Part shown: in pieces, positions 1-12,400 of the stretch | Position numbering within the stretch: the stretch's first letter is position 1 | Layout of the letters: the number at the start of each line of letters is the position of its first letter | The notes under the pieces: model-generated | Told to the model about the DNA's origin: nothing | Databases searched by the model: none | Seen by the model: the letters and a program-made list of their open reading frames with translations, nothing else | Program-made: the position numbers and the translations under genes | Source: Antedon mediterranea | Lineage: Eukaryota; Echinodermata; Crinoidea; Comatulida; Antedonidae | Length of the DNA stretch: 64,000 nt | Reading direction: 5' to 3' | Assembly (NCBI RefSeq): GCF_964355755.1 | Contig: NC_092675.1 | Location: 28,730,912 to 28,794,911 of the forward strand

Positions 1-103
1 ATGATGTCATATCACTACCATATATTTGGGAATATCGCTACCATATTTGGGCACATCACACTTTTTTTGTCAAACTAGTTTGATAGTATTAATAGTGCTT
101 AAA
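1..103. mobile_element. MITE family A, copy cut by window edge
   Basis: The right part of a family A element is visible: two CCATAT-TTGG-like motifs, the TTTTTTTGTCAAACTAGTTTGATAG block and a decayed end. The left end lies outside the window. Family A is defined by other copies in this window that begin near AAAGCTCTGTCTACACTATC and end with its inverse. Confidence 0.75.
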
Positions 104-144
104 AATACACATTACCTACCCAAATAAAATCAGTATTTATATAG

Positions 145-240
145 CCTTTAACAAATCGAACAGAATTGAGCACATTTTACAACAGGTTCGTCAGCAACTG
201 GAAGAGAAACAACGTGTGTTCCTCAATGACAAGATGCCAA
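145..240 (+). CDS. Probable internal exon of an unidentified gene
   Basis: An open stretch follows an AG at 143-144 and ends at a consensus GTGAGT donor at 241. It reads through about 32 codons and includes the segment IEHILQQVRQQLEEKQRVFL, which is rich in Q, E, K and L and looks like a helical or coiled-coil segment. The exon would end in phase 1. I do not recognise the family and no partner exon is clear downstream; a TCAATTCC stretch after an AG near 520 would keep frame but is not convincing. The gene would run off the left edge and converge with the PDZ gene. A chance open stretch cannot be excluded. Confidence 0.4.
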
Positions 241-1021
241 GTGAGTCGTAAACATAATTTTAATGGTAAAAAATATTGAAATAAATTAAGCTAAAATTAA
301 CCAAAACCTGACATCAACTTTCCATAGTCACCGTAACAAACCAATTTATATATTGAAACAACATTTGAGTTAATGTGTTCAAGGTGTGTTTAAATCGATA
401 ATTGTGTATGAATCGATACACTAACTATAGATTATTATAATGTTCTTTGATACGGTTGATTGATTAATACAACAATATTGCCATTTGTGTACGTTTGCAT
501 TCGATTTATTATTTTTAGTCAATTCCTTCTGGTCCACGTCTTTTTGTTTGTTAACAATAAATCTCCAGTTTGATTGTCAATATTTGTAATATCGTTAGGC
601 TTAAATAATAATTCATGTGTGTTCTTTATTTCAAAACGCTGGCCAACAAATCATACTCTAGGAAAATTATTTAATTTTGACGTCTGCGTCTCATCCAACT
701 TTTTTTATTTCGTGAAAGATGTAAATTAACTGTATACCCTGCGATAGAGGCATCCCATATACGGAATAGAACCATACACATTTGATGAATTCCAATAATC
801 ATAAAGCTCTGTCTACACTATCAAACTTTATGTGACAACAAAACGTGACGTGCCCATATATGGACATGATGATGTCATATTCCTACCATATTTGGGCATA
901 TTATCACCATATTTGGGTACATCACACTTTTTTGTCAAACTAGTTAGATTAGTGTAGCGAGAGCTTTATATGAACCTTAGAATGTATTATATAGGCATTC
1001 CGTCAACAAAAATAAATATGT
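241..1021. other. Spacer between unknown + exon and PDZ gene
   Basis: No coding exon can be supported here. The stretch holds one MITE family A copy at 803-968 and otherwise unremarkable AT-rich DNA. The poly(A) signal of the PDZ gene lies at its right border. Confidence 0.5.
803..968. mobile_element. MITE family A copy
   Basis: The left end reads AAAGCTCTGTCTACACTATC and the right end is a decayed inverse ending in GAGCTTTA, with TA dinucleotides at the edges. Inside are one CCATATATGG and two CCATATTTGG motifs and a TGATGTCA motif. Confidence 0.85.
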
Positions 1022-1025
1022 TTAT
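1020..1025 (-). terminator. Poly(A) signal overlapping the PDZ stop codon
   Basis: On the minus strand the last codons GAA TAA run into AATAAA, so the stop codon is part of the hexamer. A second AATAAA-like motif lies a few bases further on. If the first is used, the 3' UTR is extremely short. Confidence 0.4.
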
Positions 1026-3260
1026 TCAAATTCTAAATATTGCATTATATTTTCAGGACCTTGCGTAAGTTCTAACGTTACGTTCACAGATTTCTTGATT
1101 GTCTTCACCACATCACTGTGTGATTTACCCTCCATTGATTCTCCATTTACGCTTATTATTCTATCGCCCACCTACAAAATATAAATATTGTGTTGATTAG
1201 TCGGCATCATAAAAGCTTGAAATTGTCCTGCTCGTCGTGGAGGCTATTAGATGTTAATGAACGATCGCTCTTCGATAATCAGATGTTTATTTTCCATCGC
1301 GTGTGACGTTTATATTCTGTTTTTCATCATAGTTTACCTCCATGGTTGAACACAAGATAAATTTCAATATTTAAAACTTATCTTAGTTTCAATATAATTT
1401 TAATGTACTTTAGCATATAATAAATACAATAATTTGTTTTAATCTACGGTAATCCGTGTCTCCTTTGTTCAATTTAAACAATGAACAGTGTCACTTATGT
1501 GCCGCAATATTTGCAACTTACCATAACTTGTGATGTCTTATATGCCTGACCCCCTTCCATTACACTTGATATAAACACGGGTACAAGCCCCAATGGGCTA
1601 TTTACCCCACCAGCTATAGTAATGCCAAGTCCAGGGCCACCGGTTTTTAGATGGACTGTCCGGAGTTCGTCTTGTTGTTCCGACGTCCCTGACCATCCAG
1701 AACACGACGGCGTTCCATATTCGCTTCCACCGTACAAGGAATCGTCTTCTTCTTCGTCATCATAACTTGTGCTATCGTTTTCTGGAGAGAATAAAGATGA
1801 ATAGGCCTATACCGCGGGTATCTTTTCGTTTATAGGCTATTGTAGAACAAAATGATGAGAAAACTATGTATTTGATTTTTATGTAAATTTGATATAGTGT
1901 TCATTCTAATAATCATTGTCGTTGCCGTTATAAATGACATGAAGTGACCATAGACTAAACCAGGAGGAAGGAGTGAAATGACATTATTAAATTCACTCCC
2001 TCCTGGACTAAACTACTATTTAGTCCATGATGCGTCCAAGTCAATCATTGATGTAACATGTAGACCATATAAAATCTTCTGTCGTTATTTGTTAAGCAAT
2101 TAAAATTAGGTGTTATGTTTAAATACAGTAGAACCATTGGGACCAACAACGTTTGCGTCGGGGACCTTGGGGGTGTTCACTTAACTTTTTGGGTTGACCG
2201 TGTGAATACGATCTCTCGTTTCACGGGAAGGTGTAAGGGGGAGGCGAGTTCTACTGTAGGGCCTAATTGTTCTGATTTTTTTTCTTCAAAATATTCCTAA
2301 TAATGCCAGCCATGACGTTGTTACTGTTATAATAATATAAGGCCATGATAGGCCCTACCTGGTTTTCCTTAATTAGGCTGTCAACCGGCCCATCAAGCAA
2401 TTCAACATTATGGTAGTACGTTACTCGCAAAATTAGATAATTGTTATGATCAATAATCATGTATTAAAAACGTGCTTTTCCTCTATCACAGTGGGGCGGA
2501 TTCGGTGTCTTTTGTGATGGGATGAAAACAGAACGATAAAATATTGATTATGTATATGCGCTTTAGAGTTAATATATAGGCTTATAGTGTGAGTGTATAC
2601 TATCTTTTTCTTCATATAATTGTAATATTTAAAAACGTTATTATAGGCCTACCGGTATGTATTGTGTGAATTGTGGGATAAAGAAATAATTATCTCTAAA
2701 AAAATTACACAAAATCTTTAATCTTAATTTAATATGGTTTATTGATAATAAATTAGCTCTGTTATTGATACAATTTTAATTTGTTACATTTAATGAAGTC
2801 TTTTTAGGTGATCGTACTTTAAAAAATAAATTAGTTTTTCCTCCTTGATTATTCGAAGTCGGCCTTATACTAAACTTTTTGTAAGTACGGATATTGCATT
2901 CCCTTTCTCATCTCTTTTAAAATATATTGAACCTATATTTTAAGTAGCCTACAGCTTTCATTATTATGTGATAAGGACAAGATATTAGATTTAGAAACGA
3001 TGTTTACATTAACAATTGTTAAACGATATTGAATTATGACACGATGGTGAAGTTCATCGGCCTATCATTCTATCAAATTCTAATACAAACAGCTACTTAC
3101 CTACAATACTACTGCTGGAGCTAACCCAGTCCTCCATTTCAATAAACTGTGACATTTTATTTGTCTTAAGATCCACAAGTAAGTCCACAGAAAACGGTTG
3201 CTTTGTGACAGTATTTACATACGATAATAAACTCTCAGCATATTGTCTGCTAACTGTCAT
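1022..3260 (-). CDS. Small PDZ-domain protein, harmonin/whirlin-like (complete)
   Basis: Three exons join cleanly: 3260-3101, 1781-1522 and 1171-1022 (160, 260 and 150 nt; phases 1 then 0), giving 189 residues. The ATG at 3260 is preceded by an in-frame TGA. Residues about 1-50 form a helical-looking segment (FSVDLLVDLKTNKM) vaguely like a harmonin-homology region. An acidic linker (DDEEEDD) follows. A PDZ domain runs from about residue 98 to 178, with carboxylate-binding loop GLGITIAGG, then VGDRIISVNG, and a helix region KSHSDVVKTIKK. The protein ends 11 residues after the domain in QYLEFE. PDZ domains bind C-terminal peptides and usually build scaffolds at membranes or junctions. The resemblance to harmonin or whirlin is my inference from domain order and the GGQA and VGD spacing; GRIP-, LIN7- or MPDZ-type PDZ proteins are alternatives. 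Splice sites are GTAAGT donors and YAG acceptors. Confidence 0.75.
1959..2006. repeat. Short inverted repeat (hairpin) in PDZ intron 1
   Basis: CCAGGAGGAAGGAGTGAA and TTCACTCCCTCCTGG form imperfect complementary arms around a short AT-rich loop. It may be the remains of a small inverted-repeat element. It lies in the intron between PDZ exons 1 and 2. Confidence 0.5.
2124..2258. mobile_element. 135-bp element with 11-bp terminal inverted repeats
   Basis: The element opens with TACAGTAGAAC and closes with the exact inverse GTTCTACTGTA. It is GC-richer than its surroundings. The size, the TA-containing ends and the lack of coding capacity fit a Tc1/mariner-derived MITE. Only one copy is seen here. 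Confidence 0.6.
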
Positions 3261-3878
3261 AAAAGTTCACAATATGAATTGATAGAGATTTGTTATGGTT
3301 CAATAGAATTGCTGTTCAAATCACGGTTGTTTACACGCAAACACAACCTACATTACTATGTGCATTGTGTCACTGTCCATTGGTGTCTAAGATGATATTC
3401 AATCTATTATTGCGTGATGAATTAGGTTTACAAAACGAGGTTATAAGTTTTCTCATCAGAATACGCGCTTTATTGGTAGGTCTATTGGCTGGTCTATTTC
3501 AATATAAAGTAGATCGCTACTATACGAACGAGTGTTAATAACTCGTATAGATCCACCCTGACTGCATGATGACAATGGAATCGTAATAAAATTCCCTTTT
3601 GTTAAAGTAGTTGTTTGCTGCTAAATGTATTGATTATTGACGCAATGTGAAACCTAGTTATAAAAAGTAATTGAATGCCCTGAGGCTGCCTATGCTGCGT
3701 CTTTTACAATTCTTATTATGTTGTTAAAATACTCATGGGATTTTAATGATATCGTGTTCTCATGGTTATGTAGGCTCGTTGTTATTTAGTTGGTCTATGT
3801 AGGCGGTGTAAGGGGTTGGGGGGCGTTGGTTTAACAAATTGAAAGAAACGTAGCAAACGATGTGTACCCTTACTTATG

Positions 3879-4028
3879 CTTGGTTCACACTAGCGCAACA
3901 CAAGGACGTAACGCAGCGCAAGTAATTGACCAATCGCAAGCGATGGATTATCCGAACTGTCGCTTGTCATTGGTCAACACGCTTGCGTTGCCTTTACGTC
4001 CTTACGTTACGTCGTAGTGGGAACCAAG
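3879..4028. mobile_element. MITE family B copy 1
   Basis: Ends are CTTGGTTCACACTAG and its near inverse TAGTGGGAACCAAG. Further in, the arms remain imperfectly complementary (CAAGGACGTAACGC against GCGTT and TTTACGTCC), so most of the element could fold into one long hairpin. Confidence 0.75.
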
Positions 4029-4040
4029 ATTTACTAAAGC

Positions 4041-4216
4041 GTGGTTCCCACTAGCGACGCACCACAAGGACGTAACGCAACGCAAGTGAATTGACCAATC
4101 ACAAGCGATGGCTTATTCGCTTGTGATTGCTAACTGTCTATAACTTCGCTTGTCATTGGTTAAAACGCTTGCGTTGCGTTTACGTCCTTGCGCTACGTTC
4201 TAGTAGGAACCAAGCT
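4041..4216. mobile_element. MITE family B copy 2
   Basis: Ends are GTGGTTCCCACTAGCG and TAGTAGGAACCAAGC, with internal arms matching copy 1 (AAGGACGTAACGCAACGC and its inverse). It is only about 12 bp from copy 1, in the same arrangement. Confidence 0.75.
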
Positions 4217-5068
4217 TAATGTAAGGCCAATGTAAAGTAAGAGCCATGTGTGTTTAGTGGTACTCAGTGCTGGTGGTGGTACTGGACAGCTTCCACTTCC
4301 TTATACACATAGTCAAGCATTGTGCTGTATTTTTTAATGCTTTTTATGCATACATAGGCTGGGTTGTACGTGTTAAATGTATTCTCCTTGTCAAGATATA
4401 GTAATCACCAATTTTTCGCGCAAACAATGTAGAAAACCGTACATCTCTTAACGAAGAAAATAAATATTTATCTATCTCTTCACTTTCGGGTGCGTGATAA
4501 ATAATATAAAGATAAAACAGGGAAATGGACAAAAAATGGAAAAAAAAGCCAGACACAAACGCATTGCCACTATACAACAAACTGGTTTATTTAGTTATTA
4601 TTATTATTTATATTTATTATTTAATAACCCGTAAATATGTAAATTTCGGTAAATTAGTTTGTTGCTACTTGTTAGCAAATTAACAAACGATTAATTTAAA
4701 CACCTGCTTAAGATATAACATAAGACACTTTATTTGGCTCCAATTAGTAGTAGCCTATTATACTTTTTAAAATTGCAAAAAAAAAAGCAAAATTAATATA
4801 ATTTTTGGTTATTTTTAACGCTTTGTATATATATCATAGATAATAATACTTTATAAAAAAAAATCGCTAAATCTATTGTATAATATCTTATATAATATTA
4901 TATCTATTATAGTAAAATAGTTTAATTTCAATAATTGCACTAAATTTTATTTCTATACACTTTGTTTATTCTTTCCTTCCTTGCTAACTTCACTATTATA
5001 GCTCTCATTTTAAAATAAGAGTAACAGTTCATCCTAAAATAAGAACATTCATATTTGTACAGAATGAA

Positions 5069-5170
5069 TGGTTCCCATTTGGACGCACTGCAAGTGAATT
5101 GATCAATCACAAGTGACGTATGGTTCACGTGTAATGTCAAATTATGATGCGCTTACGAGTGGGAACCAAG
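5069..5170. mobile_element. MITE family B copy 3, shortened
   Basis: The ends TGGTTCCCATTTGG and GAGTGGGAACCAAG and the internal AAGTGAATTGATCAATCACAAG match family B, but the centre is shorter than in copies 1 and 2. It directly abuts a family A copy. Confidence 0.65.
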
Positions 5171-5313
5171 GCTCTGTCTACACTATCAAACTAGTTTGAC
5201 AACAAAAAAAGTGTGATGCGCCCAAATACTGTATGGTAGTGATATGACATCATCATGTCCACATATAAGCACATCACATTTGTTGTAACATAGTTTGATA
5301 GTGTAGACTTTAA
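5170..5313. mobile_element. MITE family A copy
   Basis: GCTCTGTCTACACTATCAAA on the left and TAGTTTGATAGTGTAGAC on the right, around the shared core with GACATCATCATGTCC. Confidence 0.85.
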
Positions 5314-5455
5314 GGCTTCAATGTTTTCAAATGTCATGTCAATTCACTACATCTTAAAACAACCCAAAAATTCACATAAAACTAATAACTGTAAAGCCCA
5401 AAATGTTCGCACCGCGAAAATTGGAACATGCATGGCACATTCATTCATCCCTTTA

Positions 5456-5607
5456 TAAGCTCTGTCTACACCATCAAACTTTATGTGACAAAAAAAGGTG
5501 ATGTGCCCATATATGGACATGATGATGTCATATCACTACGATGTCATCGTGTCCATATATGGGCACATAACATTTTTGTTGTCAGTTTGATAGTGCAGAC
5601 AGAGCTA
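5456..5607. mobile_element. MITE family A copy
   Basis: AGCTCTGTCTACACCATC on the left and GATAGTGCAGACAGAGCT on the right. The core holds two CCATATATGG motifs, GATGATGTCATATC and GATGTCATCGTGTCC. Confidence 0.85.
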
Positions 5608-6294
5608 AAATTTCCTATGCCCCTTTAGCTTCCCATCCTCCTAATTTTACCCATGACTTGTCATAATTTAAGGGTTAAAAAACTAAAACAAAAACACTAC
5701 TTCAGTTCTCCAGCTGCAAACCTCCGAAATAAATATCTAATATTAAATGGAAAAATGAAATTAACAATATTATCATTAACATATTGAATTTCATTATTCA
5801 GTTTCTTGAGTAAATGGTATCTGAGCAATCCAACTATATTAGGATAATATATGGTTATCATAAACCATGTTTTAAAATATTAACATTCATACATTTCAGT
5901 TAATCCTATTTCTACACATCAATACTTTTACTTTCTATTTGTGCAGAATATAGTACATTGAGTGAGTGTGCTAAGTTAATTACATCTAAAAATTCATTGT
6001 TATTTTAATCAAAATTGGTACAACAATCAGTATTTAAATTTATTGATTGAAATAAGTGCAGTTTTATTAATTGAGGAATCCATAGTCAATACAAAATGTT
6101 CTATGGTATATAAGTTATGCAAATCTAAAATGTTTAAATCCCATTTAAAATTATGTTGTTTGTTTGATGTGGGTGTTTGTACTGAAAAGCTATATTCCTG
6201 AATTCACTGACGAACAGGCTAATAAATAAATGGGACAAAAGCATGAGATGGACACACTTAGGAACTGACTGGACTCGCATATTAGTTCAACTCA

Positions 6295-6425
6295 CTGTTG
6301 GGTTGTACTTGTTGATGAGCTGGACTCACTGATGAGCTGGACTTACTGCTAAGTTGTACTCGCAGATGAGCTGGACTCACTGATAAATTGTACTTGCAGA
6401 TGAGCTGGACTCACTGATGAGCAGG
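6295..6425. repeat. Tandem repeat overlapping the ZYG11B-like stop codon
   Basis: GATGAGCTGGACTCACTGAT recurs four times with variants spaced by roughly 17-35 bp, separated by AAGTTGTACTCGCA-type sequence. The leftmost unit is diverged. The final coding codons and stop of the ZYG11B-like gene lie in the rightmost unit. Confidence 0.65.
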
Positions 6426-9400
6426 AGTCTTAAAACCTGGTAAAGGTTTAGTCCTTAGCAGTATTTGTAGAACTTCATGGGCCATAGCTCGGACATCAGA
6501 ATGAACCCTAGCAGAACTAACTAAACGTTGAAGTATATCAACTCCACCCTCCTCCAGTAGCATAGAGCAGTACCGTGATGCTAAACAAAAACCAAGAAAA
6601 TAAATCATTTTACACACCATCAATACTATGATTTCGCATGATTATAATCAATGAAAAAAAGACTTCTAAAATTCAAAGTTGATGATCAGTTAGTATTAAG
6701 CTCTGTCATCTAAACTTGATGTGATGTTCCCATATATGGACACAATAATGACAATATATCATACCATATTTGGGCACATTTTTGTCAAACTTGTTTGATA
6801 GTGCAGACAGGAGTTTTACTGTATACACAATCAACTCTCCCAATACTGGACACCTTTTGGCTGGTTTTCTGGAAAGTCTGATACTTGGAATGTGTTAAGA
6901 GTGTTTTTAATGGTAAAACTGAATTTGGGACTGTTTGGACTTCAAGAAAAGTCTGGTACTTGGAATGTGTTGGAGTGTTTTTAATGGTAAAACTGAATTT
7001 GGGACTGTTTGAACTTCAAGTAAAGTCTGGTATTGGGAGAGTTTCTGGTTTTTAGAAAGTCCAGTATTGGGAGAGTTGACTGTATAATATTATATAATTT
7101 GTATATCCACTCACTATTGTTGTTACTTACCATTTTTAGTGCATACATGATGCATAGCCCACACTGACCATAGCTGTACCTCTGGTGTATCATATCGTTC
7201 AAGCAATGGGAAAAATGGGCTAAATGATCTGTAGGCTACCATCTCACTCTCTGGATTCTCCCAAGAAAGTATCTTAGAATGCTATAGAAAGTAATTAATA
7301 GATTAAATTAATAAGTAATTAATCAATAAGAAATTAATCAATAATTTTAATGTAATTATTTATTTTTCATTTTTTGTCATGCCTTTGAAACTTTTTTTTA
7401 CAATTCAGTTTTTTTAATTTTGTTGGTTATTGATGTGCATGATTGTATTTTAGGAAATTCAATATCTTAATATATTGATAATTAGTAATTAATCAATGAT
7501 ATTTCCGATAATTGAAAGATGACGCTTAAAAAAAAACAATTTTATTATATTGATCGATTGAAGTTTGGTTTCAATTATCTGCAAAGTTTATAGTAGATAA
7601 TTATCGTCAGTTTGTATACCACAAACATGATGAAACAACTATGTATGTATGTATGACATTATAATACATAGTATCATCACACTATACTAATGAACAAAAT
7701 AGAAGTGTCTACAGTCAGTATGATTTAGAAATCTTTCCGGAATACGGGATAATTCACAGTTTCGTTTCGTTTATTTATTTTTTTCCACTCACTTATATAT
7801 ATATATATATATATATCATTTACATTTACATAACATATATTAAATGTAAACTAAATAGAAGGGAGCTCTTACCAAGGCACTTAGGATGTCTAGACGTTGT
7901 CTGAAGCAAGAACCCCAATCTTCAATGCTTTCATGAGCTAAATGAGCTATAATCCCTGCTGCAAAGTAACTCACTTCAAGATGTCCACTCCCTAGTAACC
8001 TCCTACAAAAATAGTTATTTAATAATTATAATTGAGTGATTTAAATGATTGTATTGATATTGCTGAGCGGTTAAGGCAGGAGCGCCGCAAATAGACATAA
8101 AATCACTACAGGTTCAATGCAGTCCTTGCACGTTGTTCTGGTGGTAGAACAAGTCTTGTCGGAGAAGTATTTCAAATTCCAGCGTACACATTTGGCAATT
8201 TGAAGCTAGACTTAAAGGCTCCCTTAGGGGATATAAAAGTTGTTGCTACAACACCTTGTCAACCTTGTACTAAATAAAGCGCATTACAAATACTTATATC
8301 AGTTGGTATCATACATACATTCACATTCATGATGCCTCAACTTTTAGAATGCTTCCATTTAGAATACACAGGTGTATTATATAATTCTTTCTTCAAAGAA
8401 TTTTTATTAGAATTAGAGGTTTTAGAAATAAAAATCATTGAAGCATGAACTGCGAAAACAGCGAGAAACAAACCTGCAATGTTCAATAAAGTCTTGACGT
8501 AGCAGGAAGTGTCGTAGATGCTTCACTTCAGCAATGTTGTTCTAAGAAAAAAAAAAGTTTTTTTTATATCTCAAATAAAACACATCATATTAAAATAAAG
8601 CACATGTTAATAATTATATTTGTATAAACTGGGATCTCAAATTATTATGGAAAAAATGAAACCACAATTCTTCATTTTATAAAAAAAGATGGAGAGAAGC
8701 AATGCTATTGTTGAATGGTCCTAATATTTCATATATAATGTTAATACTTACAACAAGACCTAGGACTTTGGTTTGAAGTGAAGCTTCATTGGGAAATGAC
8801 TGAAATAAAATTTTAATTGATATGATGATAAAACTGTATAATTATTCAAACTCAAATAAGCAAAATACATTCATTCCTGAACTTCAAATTAGCTATGTTA
8901 CAAAACACAAGGGGGAGAGTTAAGGCCAACTCAGACGGGAGAAATTTGATTAAGCTTAAAGTTCCTGCGACGACCTAAAAACTATGCCTGACGTTATCTC
9001 AAGACGACTCTTGACGAGTCAAGATGTTTTGTCGGGCTTCGGCGTACATTGACCTATACTTATGCTATACAACTCTCATGAGAGGTACATCATCGGTGCT
9101 TCAATGACAAATTATTGATGACACAGGCATGCGTAAAAAATCTAAATGGTACGTCACTTTAAATGGTACGTCACTTTAAATGGTACGTCACTTTAAATGG
9201 TCACAAATTTTAAAATGTGTGCCTCTTTGTCACGTAAAGGTAAGTCACTTTGTTTACGCAGGGGTGCATCATGGTATACATAAGGTATGACGCACATCGG
9301 ACCAATGACGCACTTCTCCTCTACTAAACCACACCTGGTTGTATTTTCTTGATATTTTTTTTGTACAAACCTGCAATATTTTAATAAACAGTTCCAGTCC

Positions 9401-12400
9401 ACCTTCATTGACAAATATTGCGCATGTTGATGGTGACTCATCAGTCAAGTTCCAGAGGGCGCTAAGTGTAAACTTCAGAATGATGTCCGCAGTCTCATTA
9501 TCTGCTTTCTGCTTTACAATCTGAAGTAATTTCTTTGGAGAAAAAAATGTTTGTATATTTAAGATTTAGCATATTATTAAGAATAAGACTAAAATTGAGA
9601 GGACCCAAGGAAGCTTAAATGATAAAATATCTAATATCAAGTGAAGTACAGTTAAACCACTCTTTTGGACACCTCTATTACAGAGACTCTTTCAAAAACT
9701 AGGAAAATATATGTGCTAACACTACGACGAACCCTTTTCCTGGGTCCAGAAGGTTAAATAGGTCTTTGAATTCAGGAATTGGAGAAGAATAGAGAAACTA
9801 ACAAGTAGAAGTTCAACATTGTTTTTGTTTGTCTTGTGGGGATTCGTTCCACCTTTTATTATCATACTATTTTTTAAGCAAATTTTTTCCTCTCATTTAT
9901 GTGTTACAACGTTAAAAGTAGTTGTAATAAAAACATCTGCTGTATATACATAAAATGATTGATTTTGATGTTTTTAAAACAACCTTTGCATTTGTTATTT
10001 TACATTTAAAAAAAAAAAAAAAATATATAACATAAGTAACAAAATGGAAATAAAAGGACGATAAAAATTAGTTAAAAACATTGTTTATCCAATTATGGAG
10101 GCTCAGATAAACACATGGTGCAGAGTGTAAACACATGTGTGCAGAGTGTAAACACATGTGTACATGTGTGCAGAGTGTAAAACAAGACAAGAGTCCTTGT
10201 AAGTATTAATACCTGCATATTTCTTTTTGTACCAAGCTCAGCTGTTTGTTTAGTTGAGATCTTAGCAGCTAGGATGGAGCAGATTGCAACTGCCATTCTA
10301 ATCATTGACTGATCATCAAATGCAAACAGGCAGTCCATCACCATGCGCGACGCATGGAAGCGATCAAAGTCCTACAGTACAAAACAAACGGGGTGGAAGT
10401 TACTGTTCATATCGTTTTATCAACAAAATCAACACTATCGGAAAATACATTCTGGCCTGAGAGTTTAAAAAATTTAACTAAAAAAAGATTTTGGAATAAC
10501 AATTTTTTTTTAATCGTGGTGAGAGACAATCTTTACTTCATTGTGTAAAGGGTCGTTCACACCTGTTCTGGTACAGCGCTGGCAAATCATATTGAATGTT
10601 TTCATGACACTCCACATGGATGTGTGCCAATCGATATGCACATAGCCAAAACATTGATGTTTGATGTGATTTGCCGGTGTCGGAACCATGCCAGAACAGG
10701 TGTGAAAGACCCTTAATACAGGTATATGATCTCCCAGAGTTACTGTATTGTAAAAGGCAGTATGATTGATAAAAGTAGTGATATCATAACAATTTTTACT
10801 AATTTCATAAGAGGAGCATGAATAGGAAGGATAGCACGTATAGGCTATAATAGTCTTACCACATCCTGTAAAATTCTGTCACTACACATTGTTAGAAGTG
10901 CATTCTTCTGAAGCTAAAAAAACAATCAAGGTTTAACATTAGTAGAAAGCATGTATTTACATAGAAACGCTGTCCAGTATAATAGTATTAAAAGTAAACT
11001 TGTAAGCCATAATAGTAAATACTGTATGTCATATAGTTACCTCATGATATACAGTGTACGCTTAAACACAAACATGGGGGAAGGGGGGGGGGGTGTGAAA
11101 TAAACACCAAAGTGTATTGAGACATCCTACATGCTCTGTCTACACTATCAAACTAGTTTGACAAAAAAAAGTGTGATGTGCCCAAATATGGTAGTGATAT
11201 GACATCCTTAAAGCCCATATATGAGCACATCAAATTTTTTTTGTCACATAAAGTTTGATAGAGTTGATACAGCTTTATACACACATAAATCTCTTTGCAT
11301 GAAATACTACTATATACTATAAATGTGTTGATGGCTGATGATAACCCAGGTTAATTCTAATCATTACTCCATCAATGGCCCAATTAAAATTAACATTCAA
11401 ATCTTAATAATAATATTCAGTTCATGGTAAAAATAAATGTATATTGTGTCATGTAGATTTTTTAGATCAAATTTTGTGGTACAAAATGGCTTATTTACCT
11501 GTTGCTGTGCTGGGAAGTTTCTCATGGCTCTCAATGTAAGTTCAATCATCGATTTCAAAATGGATGGATGAACTTCTTCTCCTAGTTGCAGTTTAGTTAG
11601 ATTGTAAAGACAAGCACTGAAAACAATGATGTACAAAAAAGATTGTTAACAAAAAATATTCCCGAGAAATGAAATTTATATCTGTATTAAATACAGCTGT
11701 AGTACATAACAAGTACAATGAAGTCTACACTATCAAACTTTATGTGACAACAAAATATGATGTGCCCATTATATGGACCATATTTTGGTACATCACATTT
11801 TCTTTTGTCAAACTCGTTTGATAGTGTAGACAGAGCTTTAGTTGTGAGATGTTTCTTAAAAACATGCGAACTACGAACCTGGCAATTTTCCAAGGGGATG
11901 CTATTCCATAGTTTAGGACCATAGATAGAAAACGCACTGTCTCCAAAAACATTTTTAGTGACCGGGACAGAAAGACCTAGATTGTTCAATATAAGATTTT
12001 TTTTTCTGTCCTTTCTTGTTTTTCAGGACACACCGTTTAATATTAAAGGGACACATTTTCCCCAAAAATGTCCCTTTAAATAGATAAAAACCCACCTTGC
12101 TGCCATCTGGACTCCAAGGTGCATGCTATGAGCTCTCATACCAGGCAACACAAGCTGAAAGATAAACAGTCATATTTCCTATTCAAGAAATTACTAATAA
12201 TTTAGTCTTCAAAATTCAAAGTAATTACTGAAAAAAAAAAATTTTTTGGTAACAGTGGCAAAGATACAAATTATTTAAAATCAATAAATAATCAAAAAAA
12301 GTAAAACGAGAGACAAATTAGGCTAACTGTGAATACTTTAAACAGTATATATTACCATAATATTTAGCCAATTTATATCAGAGAATTATGTTGTTGTGTT

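Larger units (their letters stand above)
3261..6410. other. Spacer between PDZ gene 5' end and ZYG11B-like 3' end
   Basis: This 3.1-kb stretch holds the 5' flank of the PDZ gene, three MITE family B copies (3879-4028, 4041-4216, 5069-5170), two family A copies (5170-5313, 5456-5607) and, at its right end, a roughly 30-bp tandem repeat. Candidate minus-strand poly(A) hexamers for the ZYG11B-like gene lie around 6038-6070. The open frames here are short and lack codon-like character, so I call none. Confidence 0.5.

Noticed and set aside
11687-11989. 100-residue minus-strand frame across a MITE
   Set aside because: It overlaps a family A element and ZYG11B-like intron; the sequence outside the MITE resembles a transposon fragment at best and is too short to assign.
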